Shown here one piece after another: positions 50,770 to 62,200 of a stretch of 64,000 nt of DNA. This DNA is from Lautropia sp. (GTDB taxonomy: Bacteria; Pseudomonadota; Gammaproteobacteria; Burkholderiales; Burkholderiaceae_E): assembly GCA_030527825.1 (NCBI GenBank), contig JAUNAC010000004.1, positions 1 through 64,000 of the forward strand, written 5' to 3'. The translations under genes and the position numbers were made by a program. Numbering within the stretch: position 1 is the stretch's first letter; the number at the start of each line of letters is the position of its first letter. Below the pieces are notes generated by a model, which was not told the DNA's origin, made no database searches, and worked only from the letters and a program-made list of their open reading frames with translations.

Positions 50770-50849
50770 ACCGGGGGCGTGTAACCCCCGGTTGTCTGGC
50801 GGGATGCCGTTCCCTGATGCCGGCGTGCCCCGGACGAGCGTGCCGGGGC
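50770..50849 (-). terminator. Two strong hairpins between NRPS and phosphopantetheinyl transferase genes
   Basis: ACCGGGGG/CCCCCGGT at 50770-50777 and 50785-50792 is a perfect 8-base stem. GCCCCGG/CCGGGGC at 50827-50833 and 50843-50849 is a perfect 7-base stem, beginning three bases after the NRPS stop. Neither is followed by a T-run. They may protect or partially end the long NRPS message before the transferase gene. Confidence 0.5.
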
Positions 50850-50851
50850 GC

Positions 50852-53800
50852 TCAGCTGCGCTTGCGCAGGCCGCCCAGTACGCGTGAGACGAGGCTGCTG
50901 GTCTTCTTGCCGGGCGAGGCGGTCCCGGTTTCGGGCGGATGGCCCGGGCTGGCTTCGTCATAGGCACGGGCGACCTGGGCCAATGTTTCGAACACGAAGC
51001 GGCGCGGGTTGACGCGACGGCCGGTGCGGACTTCCATGCGGGCGATGGCTTGCATGACCAGCATGGAATGACCGCCCAGATCGAAGAAGTTGTCCTCGGG
51101 CCGGATGTCGCTGGTACCCAGCAGATCTGCCCAGACGCCGGCCAGGGTATCTTCCATCGACTCGGTCGTGTCGTTGGCTGCTGCGGGAGCCGGGCCGGGC
51201 TGCTCCATGGCCCCCAGGCTGGCAGCAATTACGTGATCGGGCAACCGGGGGGGCAGTTCGATGGCTGGCTTGTCGTCAGCGGCAGGTGGCGGGGCCAGCT
51301 CGGCCGCTTGCTGGTCTGTGGGGGCGGGATCCGGTATGGTGTCCACCGACGCCGGCAGCGTGGCGGGCGCCGTGTCGGCCGGATGATTGACGCCATGCAG
51401 GATGCTGGCCGGCAGCAGGGCGAGAAGTTCTGACAAGGGTGTGTTGCCGTCGCTGTCCAGCCAGTGCGTCAGCAGCAGCTGGTAGGTTTCACCCATGTGC
51501 CGGATGCGCAGGGCATCAAAGATGTCGGTGTTGTATTGCAGGCCGCCCACCAGATGGTTGCCGTGGGCCAGGAACCAGAGGCCGAGATCTTCAGCAGTGC
51601 CGGGCTGGAGCACGTACAGGGGCTGATCGTGCAGATTGCCCCACTGCAGTTGGCGGGCCGAGGCTTCCTGGAAAGAGAAGAATGCCTGCCACAGGGGCGG
51701 ACGAGATTCATCGCGGCTGGGTCCCATCGCCTGCAGGATGCGGTCGGCCGGAACATCGCTGTGGCCGAAGGCATCTGTGACCGTCAGGCGTACCTGCTCC
51801 AGCAGCTGGGCCACCGTCTGTGGGGCAGGTGTCTGACCGTCGCCGGCGCCCATGTGGAAGGTCAGGGGCAGTGCGTTGACGAAGAACCCCATGATGGGCT
51901 CCAGCTCCGGCAGATCGCGCCCTCTAACCGGTGTGCCAATGCGCAGCGTGGCCTGTCTGGAGAGTCCGTGCAGCAGCAGCGCCCAGACCGAGAGCAGACT
52001 CATGAAGATGGTGGTGTGCTGTTCGCGGGCATGTTCGCGCAGGCGGGCAACCAGCGACTCCGGCAGATAAAGCCATTCCGTGCTGCCTCGCCCACTCATA
52101 CGGGCCGGGCGCTGGCGGTCGGCAGGAATGTCCAGGGGGGGCAGGTGGGGATCAATCCGGCTCAGCCAGTGCTCGACCTGTTTCTGTACGGTCGTGCTCT
52201 GCAGATACTGGTGATGCCACAGGGCGAAATCGCCATAATCGACGCTCAGCGCAGGCAGGGGACTGGCAGCACCTGGTTGTTGCAGCTGGTTGGCGTACAG
52301 TTCGGCCATCTCCTGATAGAGCAGATCGAATGACCAGCCATCCCAGATGATGTGGTGAGGCATGAAGAACCAGACGAATTGTTCGTCGGCCAGCCGGAAC
52401 ATGCGCGTGCGATAGAGTGGGGCACTGTGCAGCGGGATGGGTTCCTGCGCCAGCGAATCGATCGCCTGACGCAGGGCTTTTTCCTGGGCCTGACCCTGCA
52501 GCCGGCTCATGTCGACGGCCGGAAAGAGTGCCACTTGCAGGCTGTCCAGGATGCGTTGTTGCGGCATGCCCTGGGCGTCGGTATCGATGATGGTGCGCAG
52601 GATGGGCTGGCGCTGGATGAGCTGGTCGAAGGCATTCTGGAAAGCCTGCTCGTTCAGCGGGCCACTCAGGCGGTGGGCCGAGGGCGTGTTGTATACCGGC
52701 GTGCCGGGTGTGATGGACTCCAGAAAGTAGAGTCGCTGCTGCATCAGCGACAGCGGGGCGCTGCCGGGGTTGGCACGGTGGGTCAGGGCGGGCAGCGACT
52801 CCTGTGACCGGGCATTGTCCGCCGTGCCCGGGTTGTCCGGCTGTCCAGCGGTCGGGGCAGCATCCAACCAGTCATTCAGTGCCTGGGGGGTAGGCGCTTC
52901 GAAGAGGGTTGCCAGCGGGATCCGGCGGCCCAGCTCCCGGCCGAGAGCCTGCAGCAGCTGGGCCGCCAGCAGGGAGTGTCCGCCCAGGGCAAAGAAGTCG
53001 TCATCTACGGCAACGGAAGGCAGCTTCAGGAAGTCAGCCATGAGGTGCTGGATGAGCAGCAATCTGGGCGGGGGCACGTCGGTACGCTCCACCGCACTGG
53101 CTGCGTTCGCCGGTGTTTCGGTCGATGTTGGTGAGCTGGCCGGGGCCGTCATAGTCCGGGATCTGGCGGACTGTGTGTCAGGCCGGGGCAGTTCCTTGCG
53201 GTCAATCTTGCCATTGGGCAGCAGGGCAAAAGCAGGCAACCAGATAAAATGCTGCGGAATCATGTAGTCCGGTAGCTGGCTGCGCAGATGGGCCCGCAGC
53301 ATCCCGGCCTCTTCACGGCTGGCGTCGCGCAGGGCCGGTATGGGGCTGGACGGCACCATATAGGCCACCAGCCGCTGGTCACCAGGCACGTCTTCGCGCA
53401 CGATGGTCACGGCCTGCCGGACACCCGGGGCGCTGGCCAGGACCGCCTCGATTTCGCCCAGTTCGATGCGGTAGCCACGCACCTTGACCTGATGGTCGAG
53501 GCGGCCCAGATGCTCCAGCGTGCCATCGTGACGCCAGCGGCCGCGGTCACCCGTGCGGTAGGCATGCCGCTCCGGGGCGAGGGCCGGGTGTGGCCGCCCG
53601 TCCGCGGTGGTGGCCGGATCGGGTATGAAGCGCTCTCTGGTCAGATCGGGGCGGTTGAGGTAGCCCAGCGCCACGCCTTCACCGCCAATCACGATTTCGC
53701 CGGCAGCGCCGATGGGAACCTCCTGCCCCTGTGGGTCGAGGATGCGGACATAGGTATTGTCGATCGGCCCGCCAATGCGGATGGTCTGTGGCTGAGCAGG

Positions 53801-56254
53801 GACCTGCCAGCAGGTGGACCAGACCGTGGTTTCTGTGGGGCCATACATATTCCACAGGGTCAATGGCAGCGCCGTGAGTTCGCGTGCCAGATCCAGGGGT
53901 AGGGGCTCACCACCGACCAGCGCCCGGAATCCGGGGGCCGGTTGCCATCCCGCGCCCAGCAGCAGGCGCCAGGTGCCTGGAGTCGCCTGCATAACGGTGA
54001 TCTGCCATTGTTTCAGGCGCCCGGCCAGCAGGTGGCCATCGCCTGCCTCGTCGCGGCTGGCTACGAAGACTGTGCCCCCGGCAATCAGCGGGGTACAGAG
54101 CTCGAGCACGGCGATGTCAAAAGACAGGGTCGTGACGGCAAGCAAGCGGTCGGCGGCACGGATACCGGGTCGGCGTTGCATGGACAGCAGCAGGTTGGCA
54201 ACAGCCCGGTGGGGCACGGCAACGCCTTTGGGTTTGCCGGTGGAACCGGATGTATAGATGATGTAGGCGGTGGCCTGCGGCGCCGAGAAATCCAGGCGCT
54301 GCTCGATATCGCCGGCTGCCGGCAGGGACTGAATCAGGTCGTCGGCCGACAGGGTCAGGGTGCGGTCATCCGGCCACTGGAACTGCTGGCAGACGTTGAG
54401 CGTGTCGGCATCGGCGAGAATCAGCGCCAGGTCGGCATCATGGGCCATGTAGGCCAGCCGTTCCTGCGGAAAATGTGGATCCAGGGGAACATAGGCGGCA
54501 CCGGTACGCCAGACGGCCCATTGGGCCACGACCATGGCGATGCCCCGGGTCAGGCACAGTCCGATACGGTGGGTCGGGCCGATACCGTACTGCTGCTGCA
54601 GGCGCATGGCGAGCTGATGGCTGGCATCGAGCAGAGCGCGATAGCTGAGCTGGTAGTGGGCATCGGCCAGGGCAATCTTCCTGGGCTGGGTCAGACCAAT
54701 CCGGTCGAGCAGGGCCACCGGGGTACGCCCCAGCCCCTGATCGCGCTGTGTCTGGTTCCAGCTGGCGAGTTGGGTCTGCTGGCTGGCATCCAGTGCCGGT
54801 TGCTGACCGACAGCACGTTGCGGGTCGTCGGCCATGGCCGACAGCAGGGCGGCATAGCTGGCCAGCCAGTACTGGATGCTGGCATCATCGAACAGTGCGG
54901 TACTGAACTGGCATTCGATGCGCAGCCCGGCGTCCAGGGGCGTGAGATTGACGAACAGCTCGAAATTTTCGAAACGCCGGGCGAGCGGATGAATCGTGGT
55001 CTGGAGCCCGGGCAAGGCGCATTCGGCCGGATCAAGGCGCTGGTCAAGGTTGAACATGACCGAGACCAGGGGCAGGCGAGAAGGGTCGCGTCGCAGAGCC
55101 AGATGGCGCAGCAGGGTGCCAAAAGTCAAGCGCTGGTGGTCAAAGGCGTCCAGCAGCTCGCGCTGCACCTGAGCCAGCCAGTCGGCTGTGCTCAGTGCGG
55201 GGTCGACATGGCCGCGGACGGGCAGCAGGTTGACGCAGTGGCCAACCATGTGGGGCTGCTCGGCAGCGAGCTGGCCGGCAGCAGGAATGCCAACCACTAC
55301 GTCATGGCTACCGGTCAGGCGGGAGAGCAGCAGCTCGAATCCACCCAGCAACAGGGCAAAGGGGCTCATGCGCAGCTGGCGGGCGGCATGCTGCAGCCTG
55401 TCGTAGTCGGCAGCGGGTATCAGGTGGTCGATGCGCCGCGCCGCAACCTGGCGCCGGGCGGGACGCGGCCGGTCGGTGGGCAGATCGGTGACCGGAATGT
55501 CCTGCGCGTAGCGGCTGCTCCAGAAACGGATATTGGCGCGGGCCTGTTCGCTGTGCTCAAAGCGGGATTCGTCCGCCGCGTAGTCGGCAAAGGCTGAAGG
55601 AGTCAGCGGTTCATCACGCAGGGCGCGGGCGAGATCACGAAGGACGATACCGAAGGCATAGCCGTCACAGACCAGATGGTGTGCCGATAACAGCAGTACA
55701 CCATGCTGGCTGTCCAGCCGCAGCAGATGGGCGCGGAACAGGGGGCCTTTGCCAAGATCGAAGGGTACGCTGACAACCTGCGCGCGCCAGTCAGCCAGAC
55801 GCTGCTGGCGAACGTCCCTGTCCTGGCCGCGCAGGTCGATGACGTCAAAGGCCAGGGGGACCGCCTTGGCTGATTGCACCAGCATTTCAGATCCGTCATC
55901 GCTGAATACCGCCCGCAGTGCCTGATGGGCCTGATAGACCTGCTGGCAGGCGTGCTGAATGCGCAGGATTGCAGAGTCGTCCAGCGGGCCATGTAGATCC
56001 AGCTCTACGGCTTCGTTGTAAGCGAGCGAGGCTTCGCGTCCCAGATGGTCAGCCAGCCAGACTTCATGCTGGGCGTCGGTAGGGGAAATGACCTGTTCGA
56101 TGGCCGAAAGGGAGGGGCTGTCGGCGAAAGGGTCGAAATCCACGGCCACGCCCACCAGGCCGGCGGGCAGTGGGTGTGAGGCACCGGATTCGTTGCTCAT
56201 GCGTTTCTCTCTGGCGGTATGACGCTGTTTTTCTGTTTGAAAGGGGTCGGACAT
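50852..56254 (-). CDS. Nonribosomal peptide synthetase, C-A-T-C-T
   Basis: 1800 residues. C1 (about residues 55-480) has SAHHLVCDGYAFG and an AQHEVWLADHLG start typical of C domains that follow PKS modules. A1 (about 510-1020) has YTSGSTGKPKGVAV, NMYGPTETTVWS, YRTGDRGRW and LPNGKIDRKEL. Its binding-pocket residues read D-I-L-Q-V-G-M-V-W-K by my alignment, close to the glycine code. T1 carries LGGHSLLAAQ near 1091. C2 (about 1165-1600) has MPHHIIWDGWS. T2 carries LGGHSMLVMQ near 1727. There is no second A domain, no thioesterase and no reductase. The start overlaps the PKS stop by one base (TGATG). Confidence 0.95.
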   Translation of the reverse strand: MSDPFQTEKQRHTAREKRMSNESGASHPLPAGLVGVAVDFDPFADSPSLSAIEQVISPTDAQHEVWLADHLGREASLAYNEAVELDLHGPLDDSAILRIQHACQQVYQAHQALRAVFSDDGSEMLVQSAKAVPLAFDVIDLRGQDRDVRQQRLADWRAQVVSVPFDLGKGPLFRAHLLRLDSQHGVLLLSAHHLVCDGYAFGIVLRDLARALRDEPLTPSAFADYAADESRFEHSEQARANIRFWSSRYAQDIPVTDLPTDRPRPARRQVAARRIDHLIPAADYDRLQHAARQLRMSPFALLLGGFELLLSRLTGSHDVVVGIPAAGQLAAEQPHMVGHCVNLLPVRGHVDPALSTADWLAQVQRELLDAFDHQRLTFGTLLRHLALRRDPSRLPLVSVMFNLDQRLDPAECALPGLQTTIHPLARRFENFELFVNLTPLDAGLRIECQFSTALFDDASIQYWLASYAALLSAMADDPQRAVGQQPALDASQQTQLASWNQTQRDQGLGRTPVALLDRIGLTQPRKIALADAHYQLSYRALLDASHQLAMRLQQQYGIGPTHRIGLCLTRGIAMVVAQWAVWRTGAAYVPLDPHFPQERLAYMAHDADLALILADADTLNVCQQFQWPDDRTLTLSADDLIQSLPAAGDIEQRLDFSAPQATAYIIYTSGSTGKPKGVAVPHRAVANLLLSMQRRPGIRAADRLLAVTTLSFDIAVLELCTPLIAGGTVFVASRDEAGDGHLLAGRLKQWQITVMQATPGTWRLLLGAGWQPAPGFRALVGGEPLPLDLARELTALPLTLWNMYGPTETTVWSTCWQVPAQPQTIRIGGPIDNTYVRILDPQGQEVPIGAAGEIVIGGEGVALGYLNRPDLTRERFIPDPATTADGRPHPALAPERHAYRTGDRGRWRHDGTLEHLGRLDHQVKVRGYRIELGEIEAVLASAPGVRQAVTIVREDVPGDQRLVAYMVPSSPIPALRDASREEAGMLRAHLRSQLPDYMIPQHFIWLPAFALLPNGKIDRKELPRPDTQSARSRTMTAPASSPTSTETPANAASAVERTDVPPPRLLLIQHLMADFLKLPSVAVDDDFFALGGHSLLAAQLLQALGRELGRRIPLATLFEAPTPQALNDWLDAAPTAGQPDNPGTADNARSQESLPALTHRANPGSAPLSLMQQRLYFLESITPGTPVYNTPSAHRLSGPLNEQAFQNAFDQLIQRQPILRTIIDTDAQGMPQQRILDSLQVALFPAVDMSRLQGQAQEKALRQAIDSLAQEPIPLHSAPLYRTRMFRLADEQFVWFFMPHHIIWDGWSFDLLYQEMAELYANQLQQPGAASPLPALSVDYGDFALWHHQYLQSTTVQKQVEHWLSRIDPHLPPLDIPADRQRPARMSGRGSTEWLYLPESLVARLREHAREQHTTIFMSLLSVWALLLHGLSRQATLRIGTPVRGRDLPELEPIMGFFVNALPLTFHMGAGDGQTPAPQTVAQLLEQVRLTVTDAFGHSDVPADRILQAMGPSRDESRPPLWQAFFSFQEASARQLQWGNLHDQPLYVLQPGTAEDLGLWFLAHGNHLVGGLQYNTDIFDALRIRHMGETYQLLLTHWLDSDGNTPLSELLALLPASILHGVNHPADTAPATLPASVDTIPDPAPTDQQAAELAPPPAADDKPAIELPPRLPDHVIAASLGAMEQPGPAPAAANDTTESMEDTLAGVWADLLGTSDIRPEDNFFDLGGHSMLVMQAIARMEVRTGRRVNPRRFVFETLAQVARAYDEASPGHPPETGTASPGKKTSSLVSRVLGGLRKRS

Positions 56255-59200
56255 CAGGCATCAGCCTTGATCTGGATGTAATTGCCAGGACGGTCGGGGT
56301 CGGCAATGAACCAGGCAGCCTTGCCCTGGGCGTCCCGACCGAGCCGGGCACCCGGGATGGGGGGCTGTGCTGGATCCAGGCTGTGCGATATTGGCGTACT
56401 TCCCTGAGTATCGGCCTGGCCGGGCAGGAATCCGTCTGCCTGCAGTTCCTGCACCGATTCGCAGAATGCGTTGCAGATGGCCTGGACGTCCGACGCGGAG
56501 TGTGCGGTGGTCATGAAACAGGGGAAGTTGTCAAGAATGTGGATACCGCGGCTACGCATCATGGCAAAGAGCAGATCCTGGTACGGGTGGTCTTCGGTAA
56601 ACACGATGCGCCAGACCGAGGAGAAGTGTTTGACGGCGATAGGTGCGTTGTGTGTTCGGCAGAAGGTGTTGAGGGTCTCAGCCAGTTGCGCGGTAGTGTC
56701 ATTGAGTGCTTGCTGCAGGCCGGGGCCCGCTGCCTGCAGGTGCTTCAGTACGGCATGGCAGGCTGCCAGCGCCAGCGGATGCCGTACGAAGGTTCCGGCA
56801 AAATAAGTCACGCCAACGGTCGGGATCGAATCGTCACCGTACTGCCAGGCACCGCCGTCGAGCGCATCCATGTATTCCCGTTTGCCGGCGATGATGCCGA
56901 TCGGGAAGCCGCCACCGATGACCTTGCCGTAGCTGGCCAGATCGGCGCGTACGTCAAAGTGGGCCTGGGCGCCACCTGGCCCGACGCGGAAACCGGTCAC
57001 CACCTCGTCAAAGATCAGCAGGGAGCCGGATTCGGCGGTGATGCGACGCAGTTCATGGAGGAATTCGCGCGGCTGCAGATCGGGACGACGGCTCTGTACC
57101 GGTTCAACCAGCACGGCCGCCAGGTTGTCGGCGTTTTCCTGTACCCATTGCAGGGCATCGGGGTCGCCGTATTCGAGGATGACGACGTTGGCGGCGGTGT
57201 TGGGCATGATGCCCGGGGCGGCTGGCATGGCCCGGCCGCGGCTACCCAGACGCACGATCACTTCGTCAAAAATGCCGTGGTAGGAGCCGGCAAAGACGGC
57301 GATCCGCTCACGCCCGGTCACAGTGCGGGCGATGCGTACCGTACCCATGACCGCTTCGGAGCCGGTATTGCACAATGCAGCCCGGTCAAAGCCGGTCATT
57401 TCGCAGATCAGCTCGGTGACGGGGCCGGCCAGCGGGTGCTGGGGGCCGATCTCGTAGCCCAGTTCAAGCTGCCGGCGCACGGCATCCAGCACAAAGTCGG
57501 GCTGCCAGCCGAACAGGCTCATGCCGAAGCCGTTGAGTGCATCAATGTATTCGTTGCCGTCGAGATCCCAGAGGTGTGAGCCTTTGGAACGCTCGATGAC
57601 GATCTGGTAGATCATCTCCTTAAGTCGTGGGCGGAATCCATTGACGACACGTGGGTCGGCTGAATACGGGCGATATTGCTGGGTGTAGTCGCGTGAGGCG
57701 CGGGTACGCTCGACATAGCGCTTGATGAAGCCATCAAGCCGGGCCTCCTGGCGTGGCGTGAGGGCATCGTGCTGCTGCCGGTAGATGCGTGCGATGGCGC
57801 CAAAGGCCCGTTTCGGGTCATCGGTCGGGCGTTCGTCGGCGGGTTCGGTAGCGGTCGGCGGCTGCGCAGGGCGGGCAGCCCCGGTCGGTGCGGGGGCGGC
57901 CACCGACGGTTTGCTGTTTTGTACAGGGTAGGCGTGGTCACCCGGGATCGTTGCGTCGGTGGCTGAAATGACGGCCTGCGGTACCGGCGCTAGGGGCGCC
58001 TGACCGGTCAGCAGCCGAAGCTGGTTTTCCATCAGTTGCAGTTGCTGCCCCAGGACCAGGGAAAGGCTGTCGAGCTGGCCACGGGCTGCCATGGGTGCCA
58101 GCCAGGCGGGCTGGCCAACCAGTGTGGGCGCGGGCGACGGTGTGCCGGCAGCGGGGACTGGTGCGGCTGTGGCCGGGGGCTGGGCAGCAGGGGCATCGGC
58201 TGGCAGGATGCTGTCAAGGTGTTTGACGACGGCATTGGGGCTGGGCAATTCGGTCATCAGCTGGCGAAAGCTGATCGGCGCATTGAAATGGCGCTTGATC
58301 TGCAGGGCAAGCTGGGTCAGCAGGAGCGAATCGAGACCCAGGTCCAGAAAGGTACTGTCGCGGTCAGCAATGCCAATGGTTAGGCCGCAGACATCGTCAA
58401 TGGTGTCGGCCAGTTCCTGATGAAGGCGGGTGGGGCGGTCAGTAGCGGTCATGGTAGGTTCAGGAGGTTCAGGAAGATTCTGTGTATGGCCAGGGCGGTC
58501 AATGACGCTTTGGTGCGCCATGGTATCGGCCGGGGCCAATGTCATGTGGGGGGTGGAGCGTGCCTGCAGGGCGGCGCGCAGCGCATCAATGGCGCTGCTG
58601 GCCATGGACACGAGCTGTTGGTGGTCAGGGCTGCGAGTGGCACCAGTCGCTGCAGACTGGGCGGGGGTGTTCCCGTGACGGGCAGATGGCGTGTCCAGCC
58701 AGTAGCGCTCCCCCTCGAACGGGTAGGTCGGCAAGGGGATGCGCTGGCCGTGAGGAGAGGCCAGGCTGGCCTGTGCTAAACGATCCAGGCACCACAGGCT
58801 GGCGCGGGCGCGGCCCAGACTGCGGTGTTCATCAGCGGTGCGGTTCCCCAGACTGGCGATGCAGACAGGTGCCCCGGTAGCCGCGCCAGCCTGACGCACC
58901 AGATTGCCCAGAATGCGACCTGGGCCGATCTCCAGAAAAACGCTGTCCGCATCCTGGGTGAGGGCGGTCTGGGCTGCCTGTGCAAAGCGCACCGTATCGC
59001 GCAGCTGAGTGGCCCACCAATGCGGGTCGGTGGCCTCGGCATCGCTGAGGGCCTGACCGGTACGGCCCGAAATGATGGGAATTGACGGGGCAGACAGCGT
59101 CACCCGTGCGACGGCCCGTTCAAAGGGGGAGACGGCGGGATCCATCATGCCCGAGTGAAAGGCATGGGATGTTTTCAGGCGCTGGCTGGCGATACCTTCG

Positions 59201-62200
59201 CTATCGAGTTGGCGAGCCAGTGTGTCGATGGCCGCATCCGGACCGGCAACCACGCAGGCATTGGGTGCGTTGACGGTGGCCACCGAGAGGACATCCGGCA
59301 AACGTGGGCCGATCGTGTCGGCGGGCTGGCGGATCGCCAGCATGGCACCGGCAGGCAATGCCTGGATGAGTTGGCCACGCAGGGCTACCAGCCGGGCGGC
59401 ATCCGCAACCGGCATGACACCGGCAATGACGGCAGCCGTGAATTCTCCCAGGCTGTGTCCGATCAGCAGATCAGGCTCCAGGCCCTGATGCTGCCACCAG
59501 CGGGCCAGCGCGTATTCAAGTGCGAAGAGCGCGGGCTGCGTCAAGGCCGTCTGAGCCAGGGCTTCTTCGCCACCCTCAAAAACGAGTGTCCGCAGATCGG
59601 CAGAGCCGCTGCGGGGCACAGGCATGTCCGCTGTTGCCGCTGTACCGGTACGGCTGTCCGATGGAGGTGTATCCAGTGGCAGGCTGGTCTGGATCAGAGT
59701 GTCCAGCCAGGGGTGGGCCGTGGTGCAGGGCAAGGTGCCAATGGCATCGGCCACTTCATCGAAGGCACGGGCAAAGACGGGATCCTGCGCATACAGGGTA
59801 CGCCCCATCTGGGCGTACTGCGCACCTTGACCGGGAAACAGCCAGACCAGTGGCCCTCGTGAGGCAGCATTGGACTGGAGACGGTCAGGATGGGACGGTT
59901 CCGCGCGCAGGGTCGCGATGGCCTCTTCCAGCGTTTGGGCCACGACGCATTGACGCAGGGACAGCGGGCTGCGCCCCTGAGCCAGGGTAAAACTAATGTC
60001 AGCCAATGAGGTCTGGCGTGGCGTCAGAAAGGGAGTGGGCCGGTCATTGCCGCTGCCTGCAGCCTGCAGCTGCTGCAGGTACCTGGCCAGTTGCTGCCGC
60101 TGGGTAGTCAGGGCAGAGGGCGTACGGGCGCTCAGTGGCAGGTAATACAGCGCTGGTGGATGCTCCGGTTGGTGCCCGGTATCGGGTGGAGTGGCCAGTT
60201 CAGCGGGGGCTTCTTCAAGAATAATGTGAGCATTGGTGCCGCCCACGCCGAAGGCGCTGATGGCTGCGCGTCGTGGTACATCCGGTGTGCGGAGCCAGGG
60301 CGTGTGGGCGGCAGTGACCCGAAACGGGCTCTGTTCCAGTTGCAGGTCGGGATTGGGAGTGTTGAAGTGCAGCGTGCCGGGAATACATTGGTGCTGCATG
60401 GCCAGCACAGTCTTGATGGTGGCAGCTGCCCCGGCTGCAATCACGGTGTGGCCAATATAGCTTTTGAGAGAGCTCAGTACCGCAAAACCCGTGTCCGGCG
60501 TTTGTTCGCGCCAGGCGCGGGTCAGGGCACGTACTTCGACAGGATCTCCCATGGGTGTAGCAGTTCCGTGCGCTTCGACGTGCTGGATGCTGCGGGCAGG
60601 TACGCCGGCATCGGCCAGTGCGGCCCGTATGACGGCATGCTGGCCATCGACGCTGGGTGCCGTGAAGCTGGCCTTGTGGCCGCCGTCGTTGTTGAGGCCC
60701 ACGCCCCGAATGATGGCGTAGACCCTGTCGCCATCACGGCGCGCGTCGCTGAGGCGCTTGAGGAGCACCACGGCGGCGCCGTCGGAAAATACCGTACCCT
60801 GGGCATCAGCATCGAAACTGCGGGTGCGGCCATCGGGCGACAGCATGGAGCCGGCTTCGTGGCGATAACCGCTATTGACGGGCACCGTTACAGCGGCGCC
60901 TCCGGCCAGTGCCATCCGGCACTGGCCGTCACGCAGGGCCTGCACGGCCTGGACGATGGCCACCAGTGACGTGGAGCAGGCCGTGTGTACCGAGATGGCG
61001 GGTCCGCGCAGATCCAGCCGGTTGGCGGTACGGGTGGCGATATAGTCCTTCTCGTTGTCGAGCATGACCTGAAATGCACCCAGAGATGCGATTTTCTCGG
61101 GGTAGTGCTGCAGGTTGTGCTGAAAATAGGAGGCGTTGTACATGCCGGCAAAGATGCCGATCTGCCGGTCACCGTCTCGTGGTGCATGGCCGGCGTGTTC
61201 CAGGCACTGCCAGGCCAGTTCCAGGAAGATCCGTTGCTGCGGATCCATCAATTCGGCTTCACGTGGGCTGATACCGAAGAAGGCGGCATCGAAGCGGGCC
61301 ACATCACTCAGGATACCGCGGGCAGGGACGTAGTCAGGATCGGAAGTCAGACTGCCCGGTAGCGAGGGGTCCAATTCTTCGGGGCGGAAGTGGTGGATGC
61401 CATCCCGACCGTCCATCAGGTTCTGCCAGAGGGTTTCAATGCTGTCCGCACCGGGGAAACGGCCAGCCATGCCGATGATGGCAATCGTGCGCGGGTCATC
61501 CGCTGTGCTGGCGGGTGCGGGAGCATGTGGGGTGACTTTGGGTATCCGGGCAGCCTGGTCAGCAGGCAGATGCTGGGCGATGCGGCTGGCAAAGGCCGCC
61601 ACGGTCGGGTTGCCAAAGAAGTCCTCGATGCCGATGACCGGGCCGAACGCTTCTTGCAGGGCATCCAGCGCGCGGGCAGCCAGCAGGGAGGATCCCCCCA
61701 CTTCAAAGAAGTTGTCGTGGGCCCGCAGGCCGCGGATGGCCAGAATAGGTTCCAGCAATGCGATGATGCGCTGTTCGAGCGCACGCCGTGCGCTGGCCGT
61801 CAACATCGTTTCTGCTGGAGGGGCTGGCTCCGCTGGGGTTTCGGGGAGCGGGTTCTGCCTATGGTCGGTGTACGTTGCTGGCGTATGTATTTTTTGAGAT
61901 GAATTTGCAAATTCGGTGTTATGAGTGTTTATATTGCCATGTGTAACTTCGGTATCTTTTGCAAAATGAGGGTCGGAATTTTTGACAAATGTTGCGTCAA
62001 TGTTGTCCATGGCCTGTAACGCCCGCCGATCCAGCTTGCCGTTCAGCGTGAGGGGCAGCTGGGGGATAGCCACGAAACGGGCGGGCATCATGTAAGCCGG
62101 CAGACGGTTGCGGCATAAATCCCGCAAGGTGTCATCATCAGGCAGGGTCTGACCTGCAGCCGCTACCAGCCAGGCAACCAGCCGGCGTTCCCCATTGGGA

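Noticed and set aside
50671-51228. Upstream extension of the phosphopantetheinyl transferase frame into the NRPS
   Set aside because: A stop-free shadow of the NRPS 3' end; transferase sequence and ribosome-binding site start at 50670.
53942-55597. 551-codon plus-strand frame opposite the NRPS
   Set aside because: Lies wholly antisense to the C1 and A1 domains; low-complexity Gly/Gln composition and no recognisable motif.
56170-57579. 469-codon plus-strand frame opposite the aminotransferase domain
   Set aside because: Mirrors the aminotransferase coding sequence in the opposite strand; composition is that of a shadow frame.
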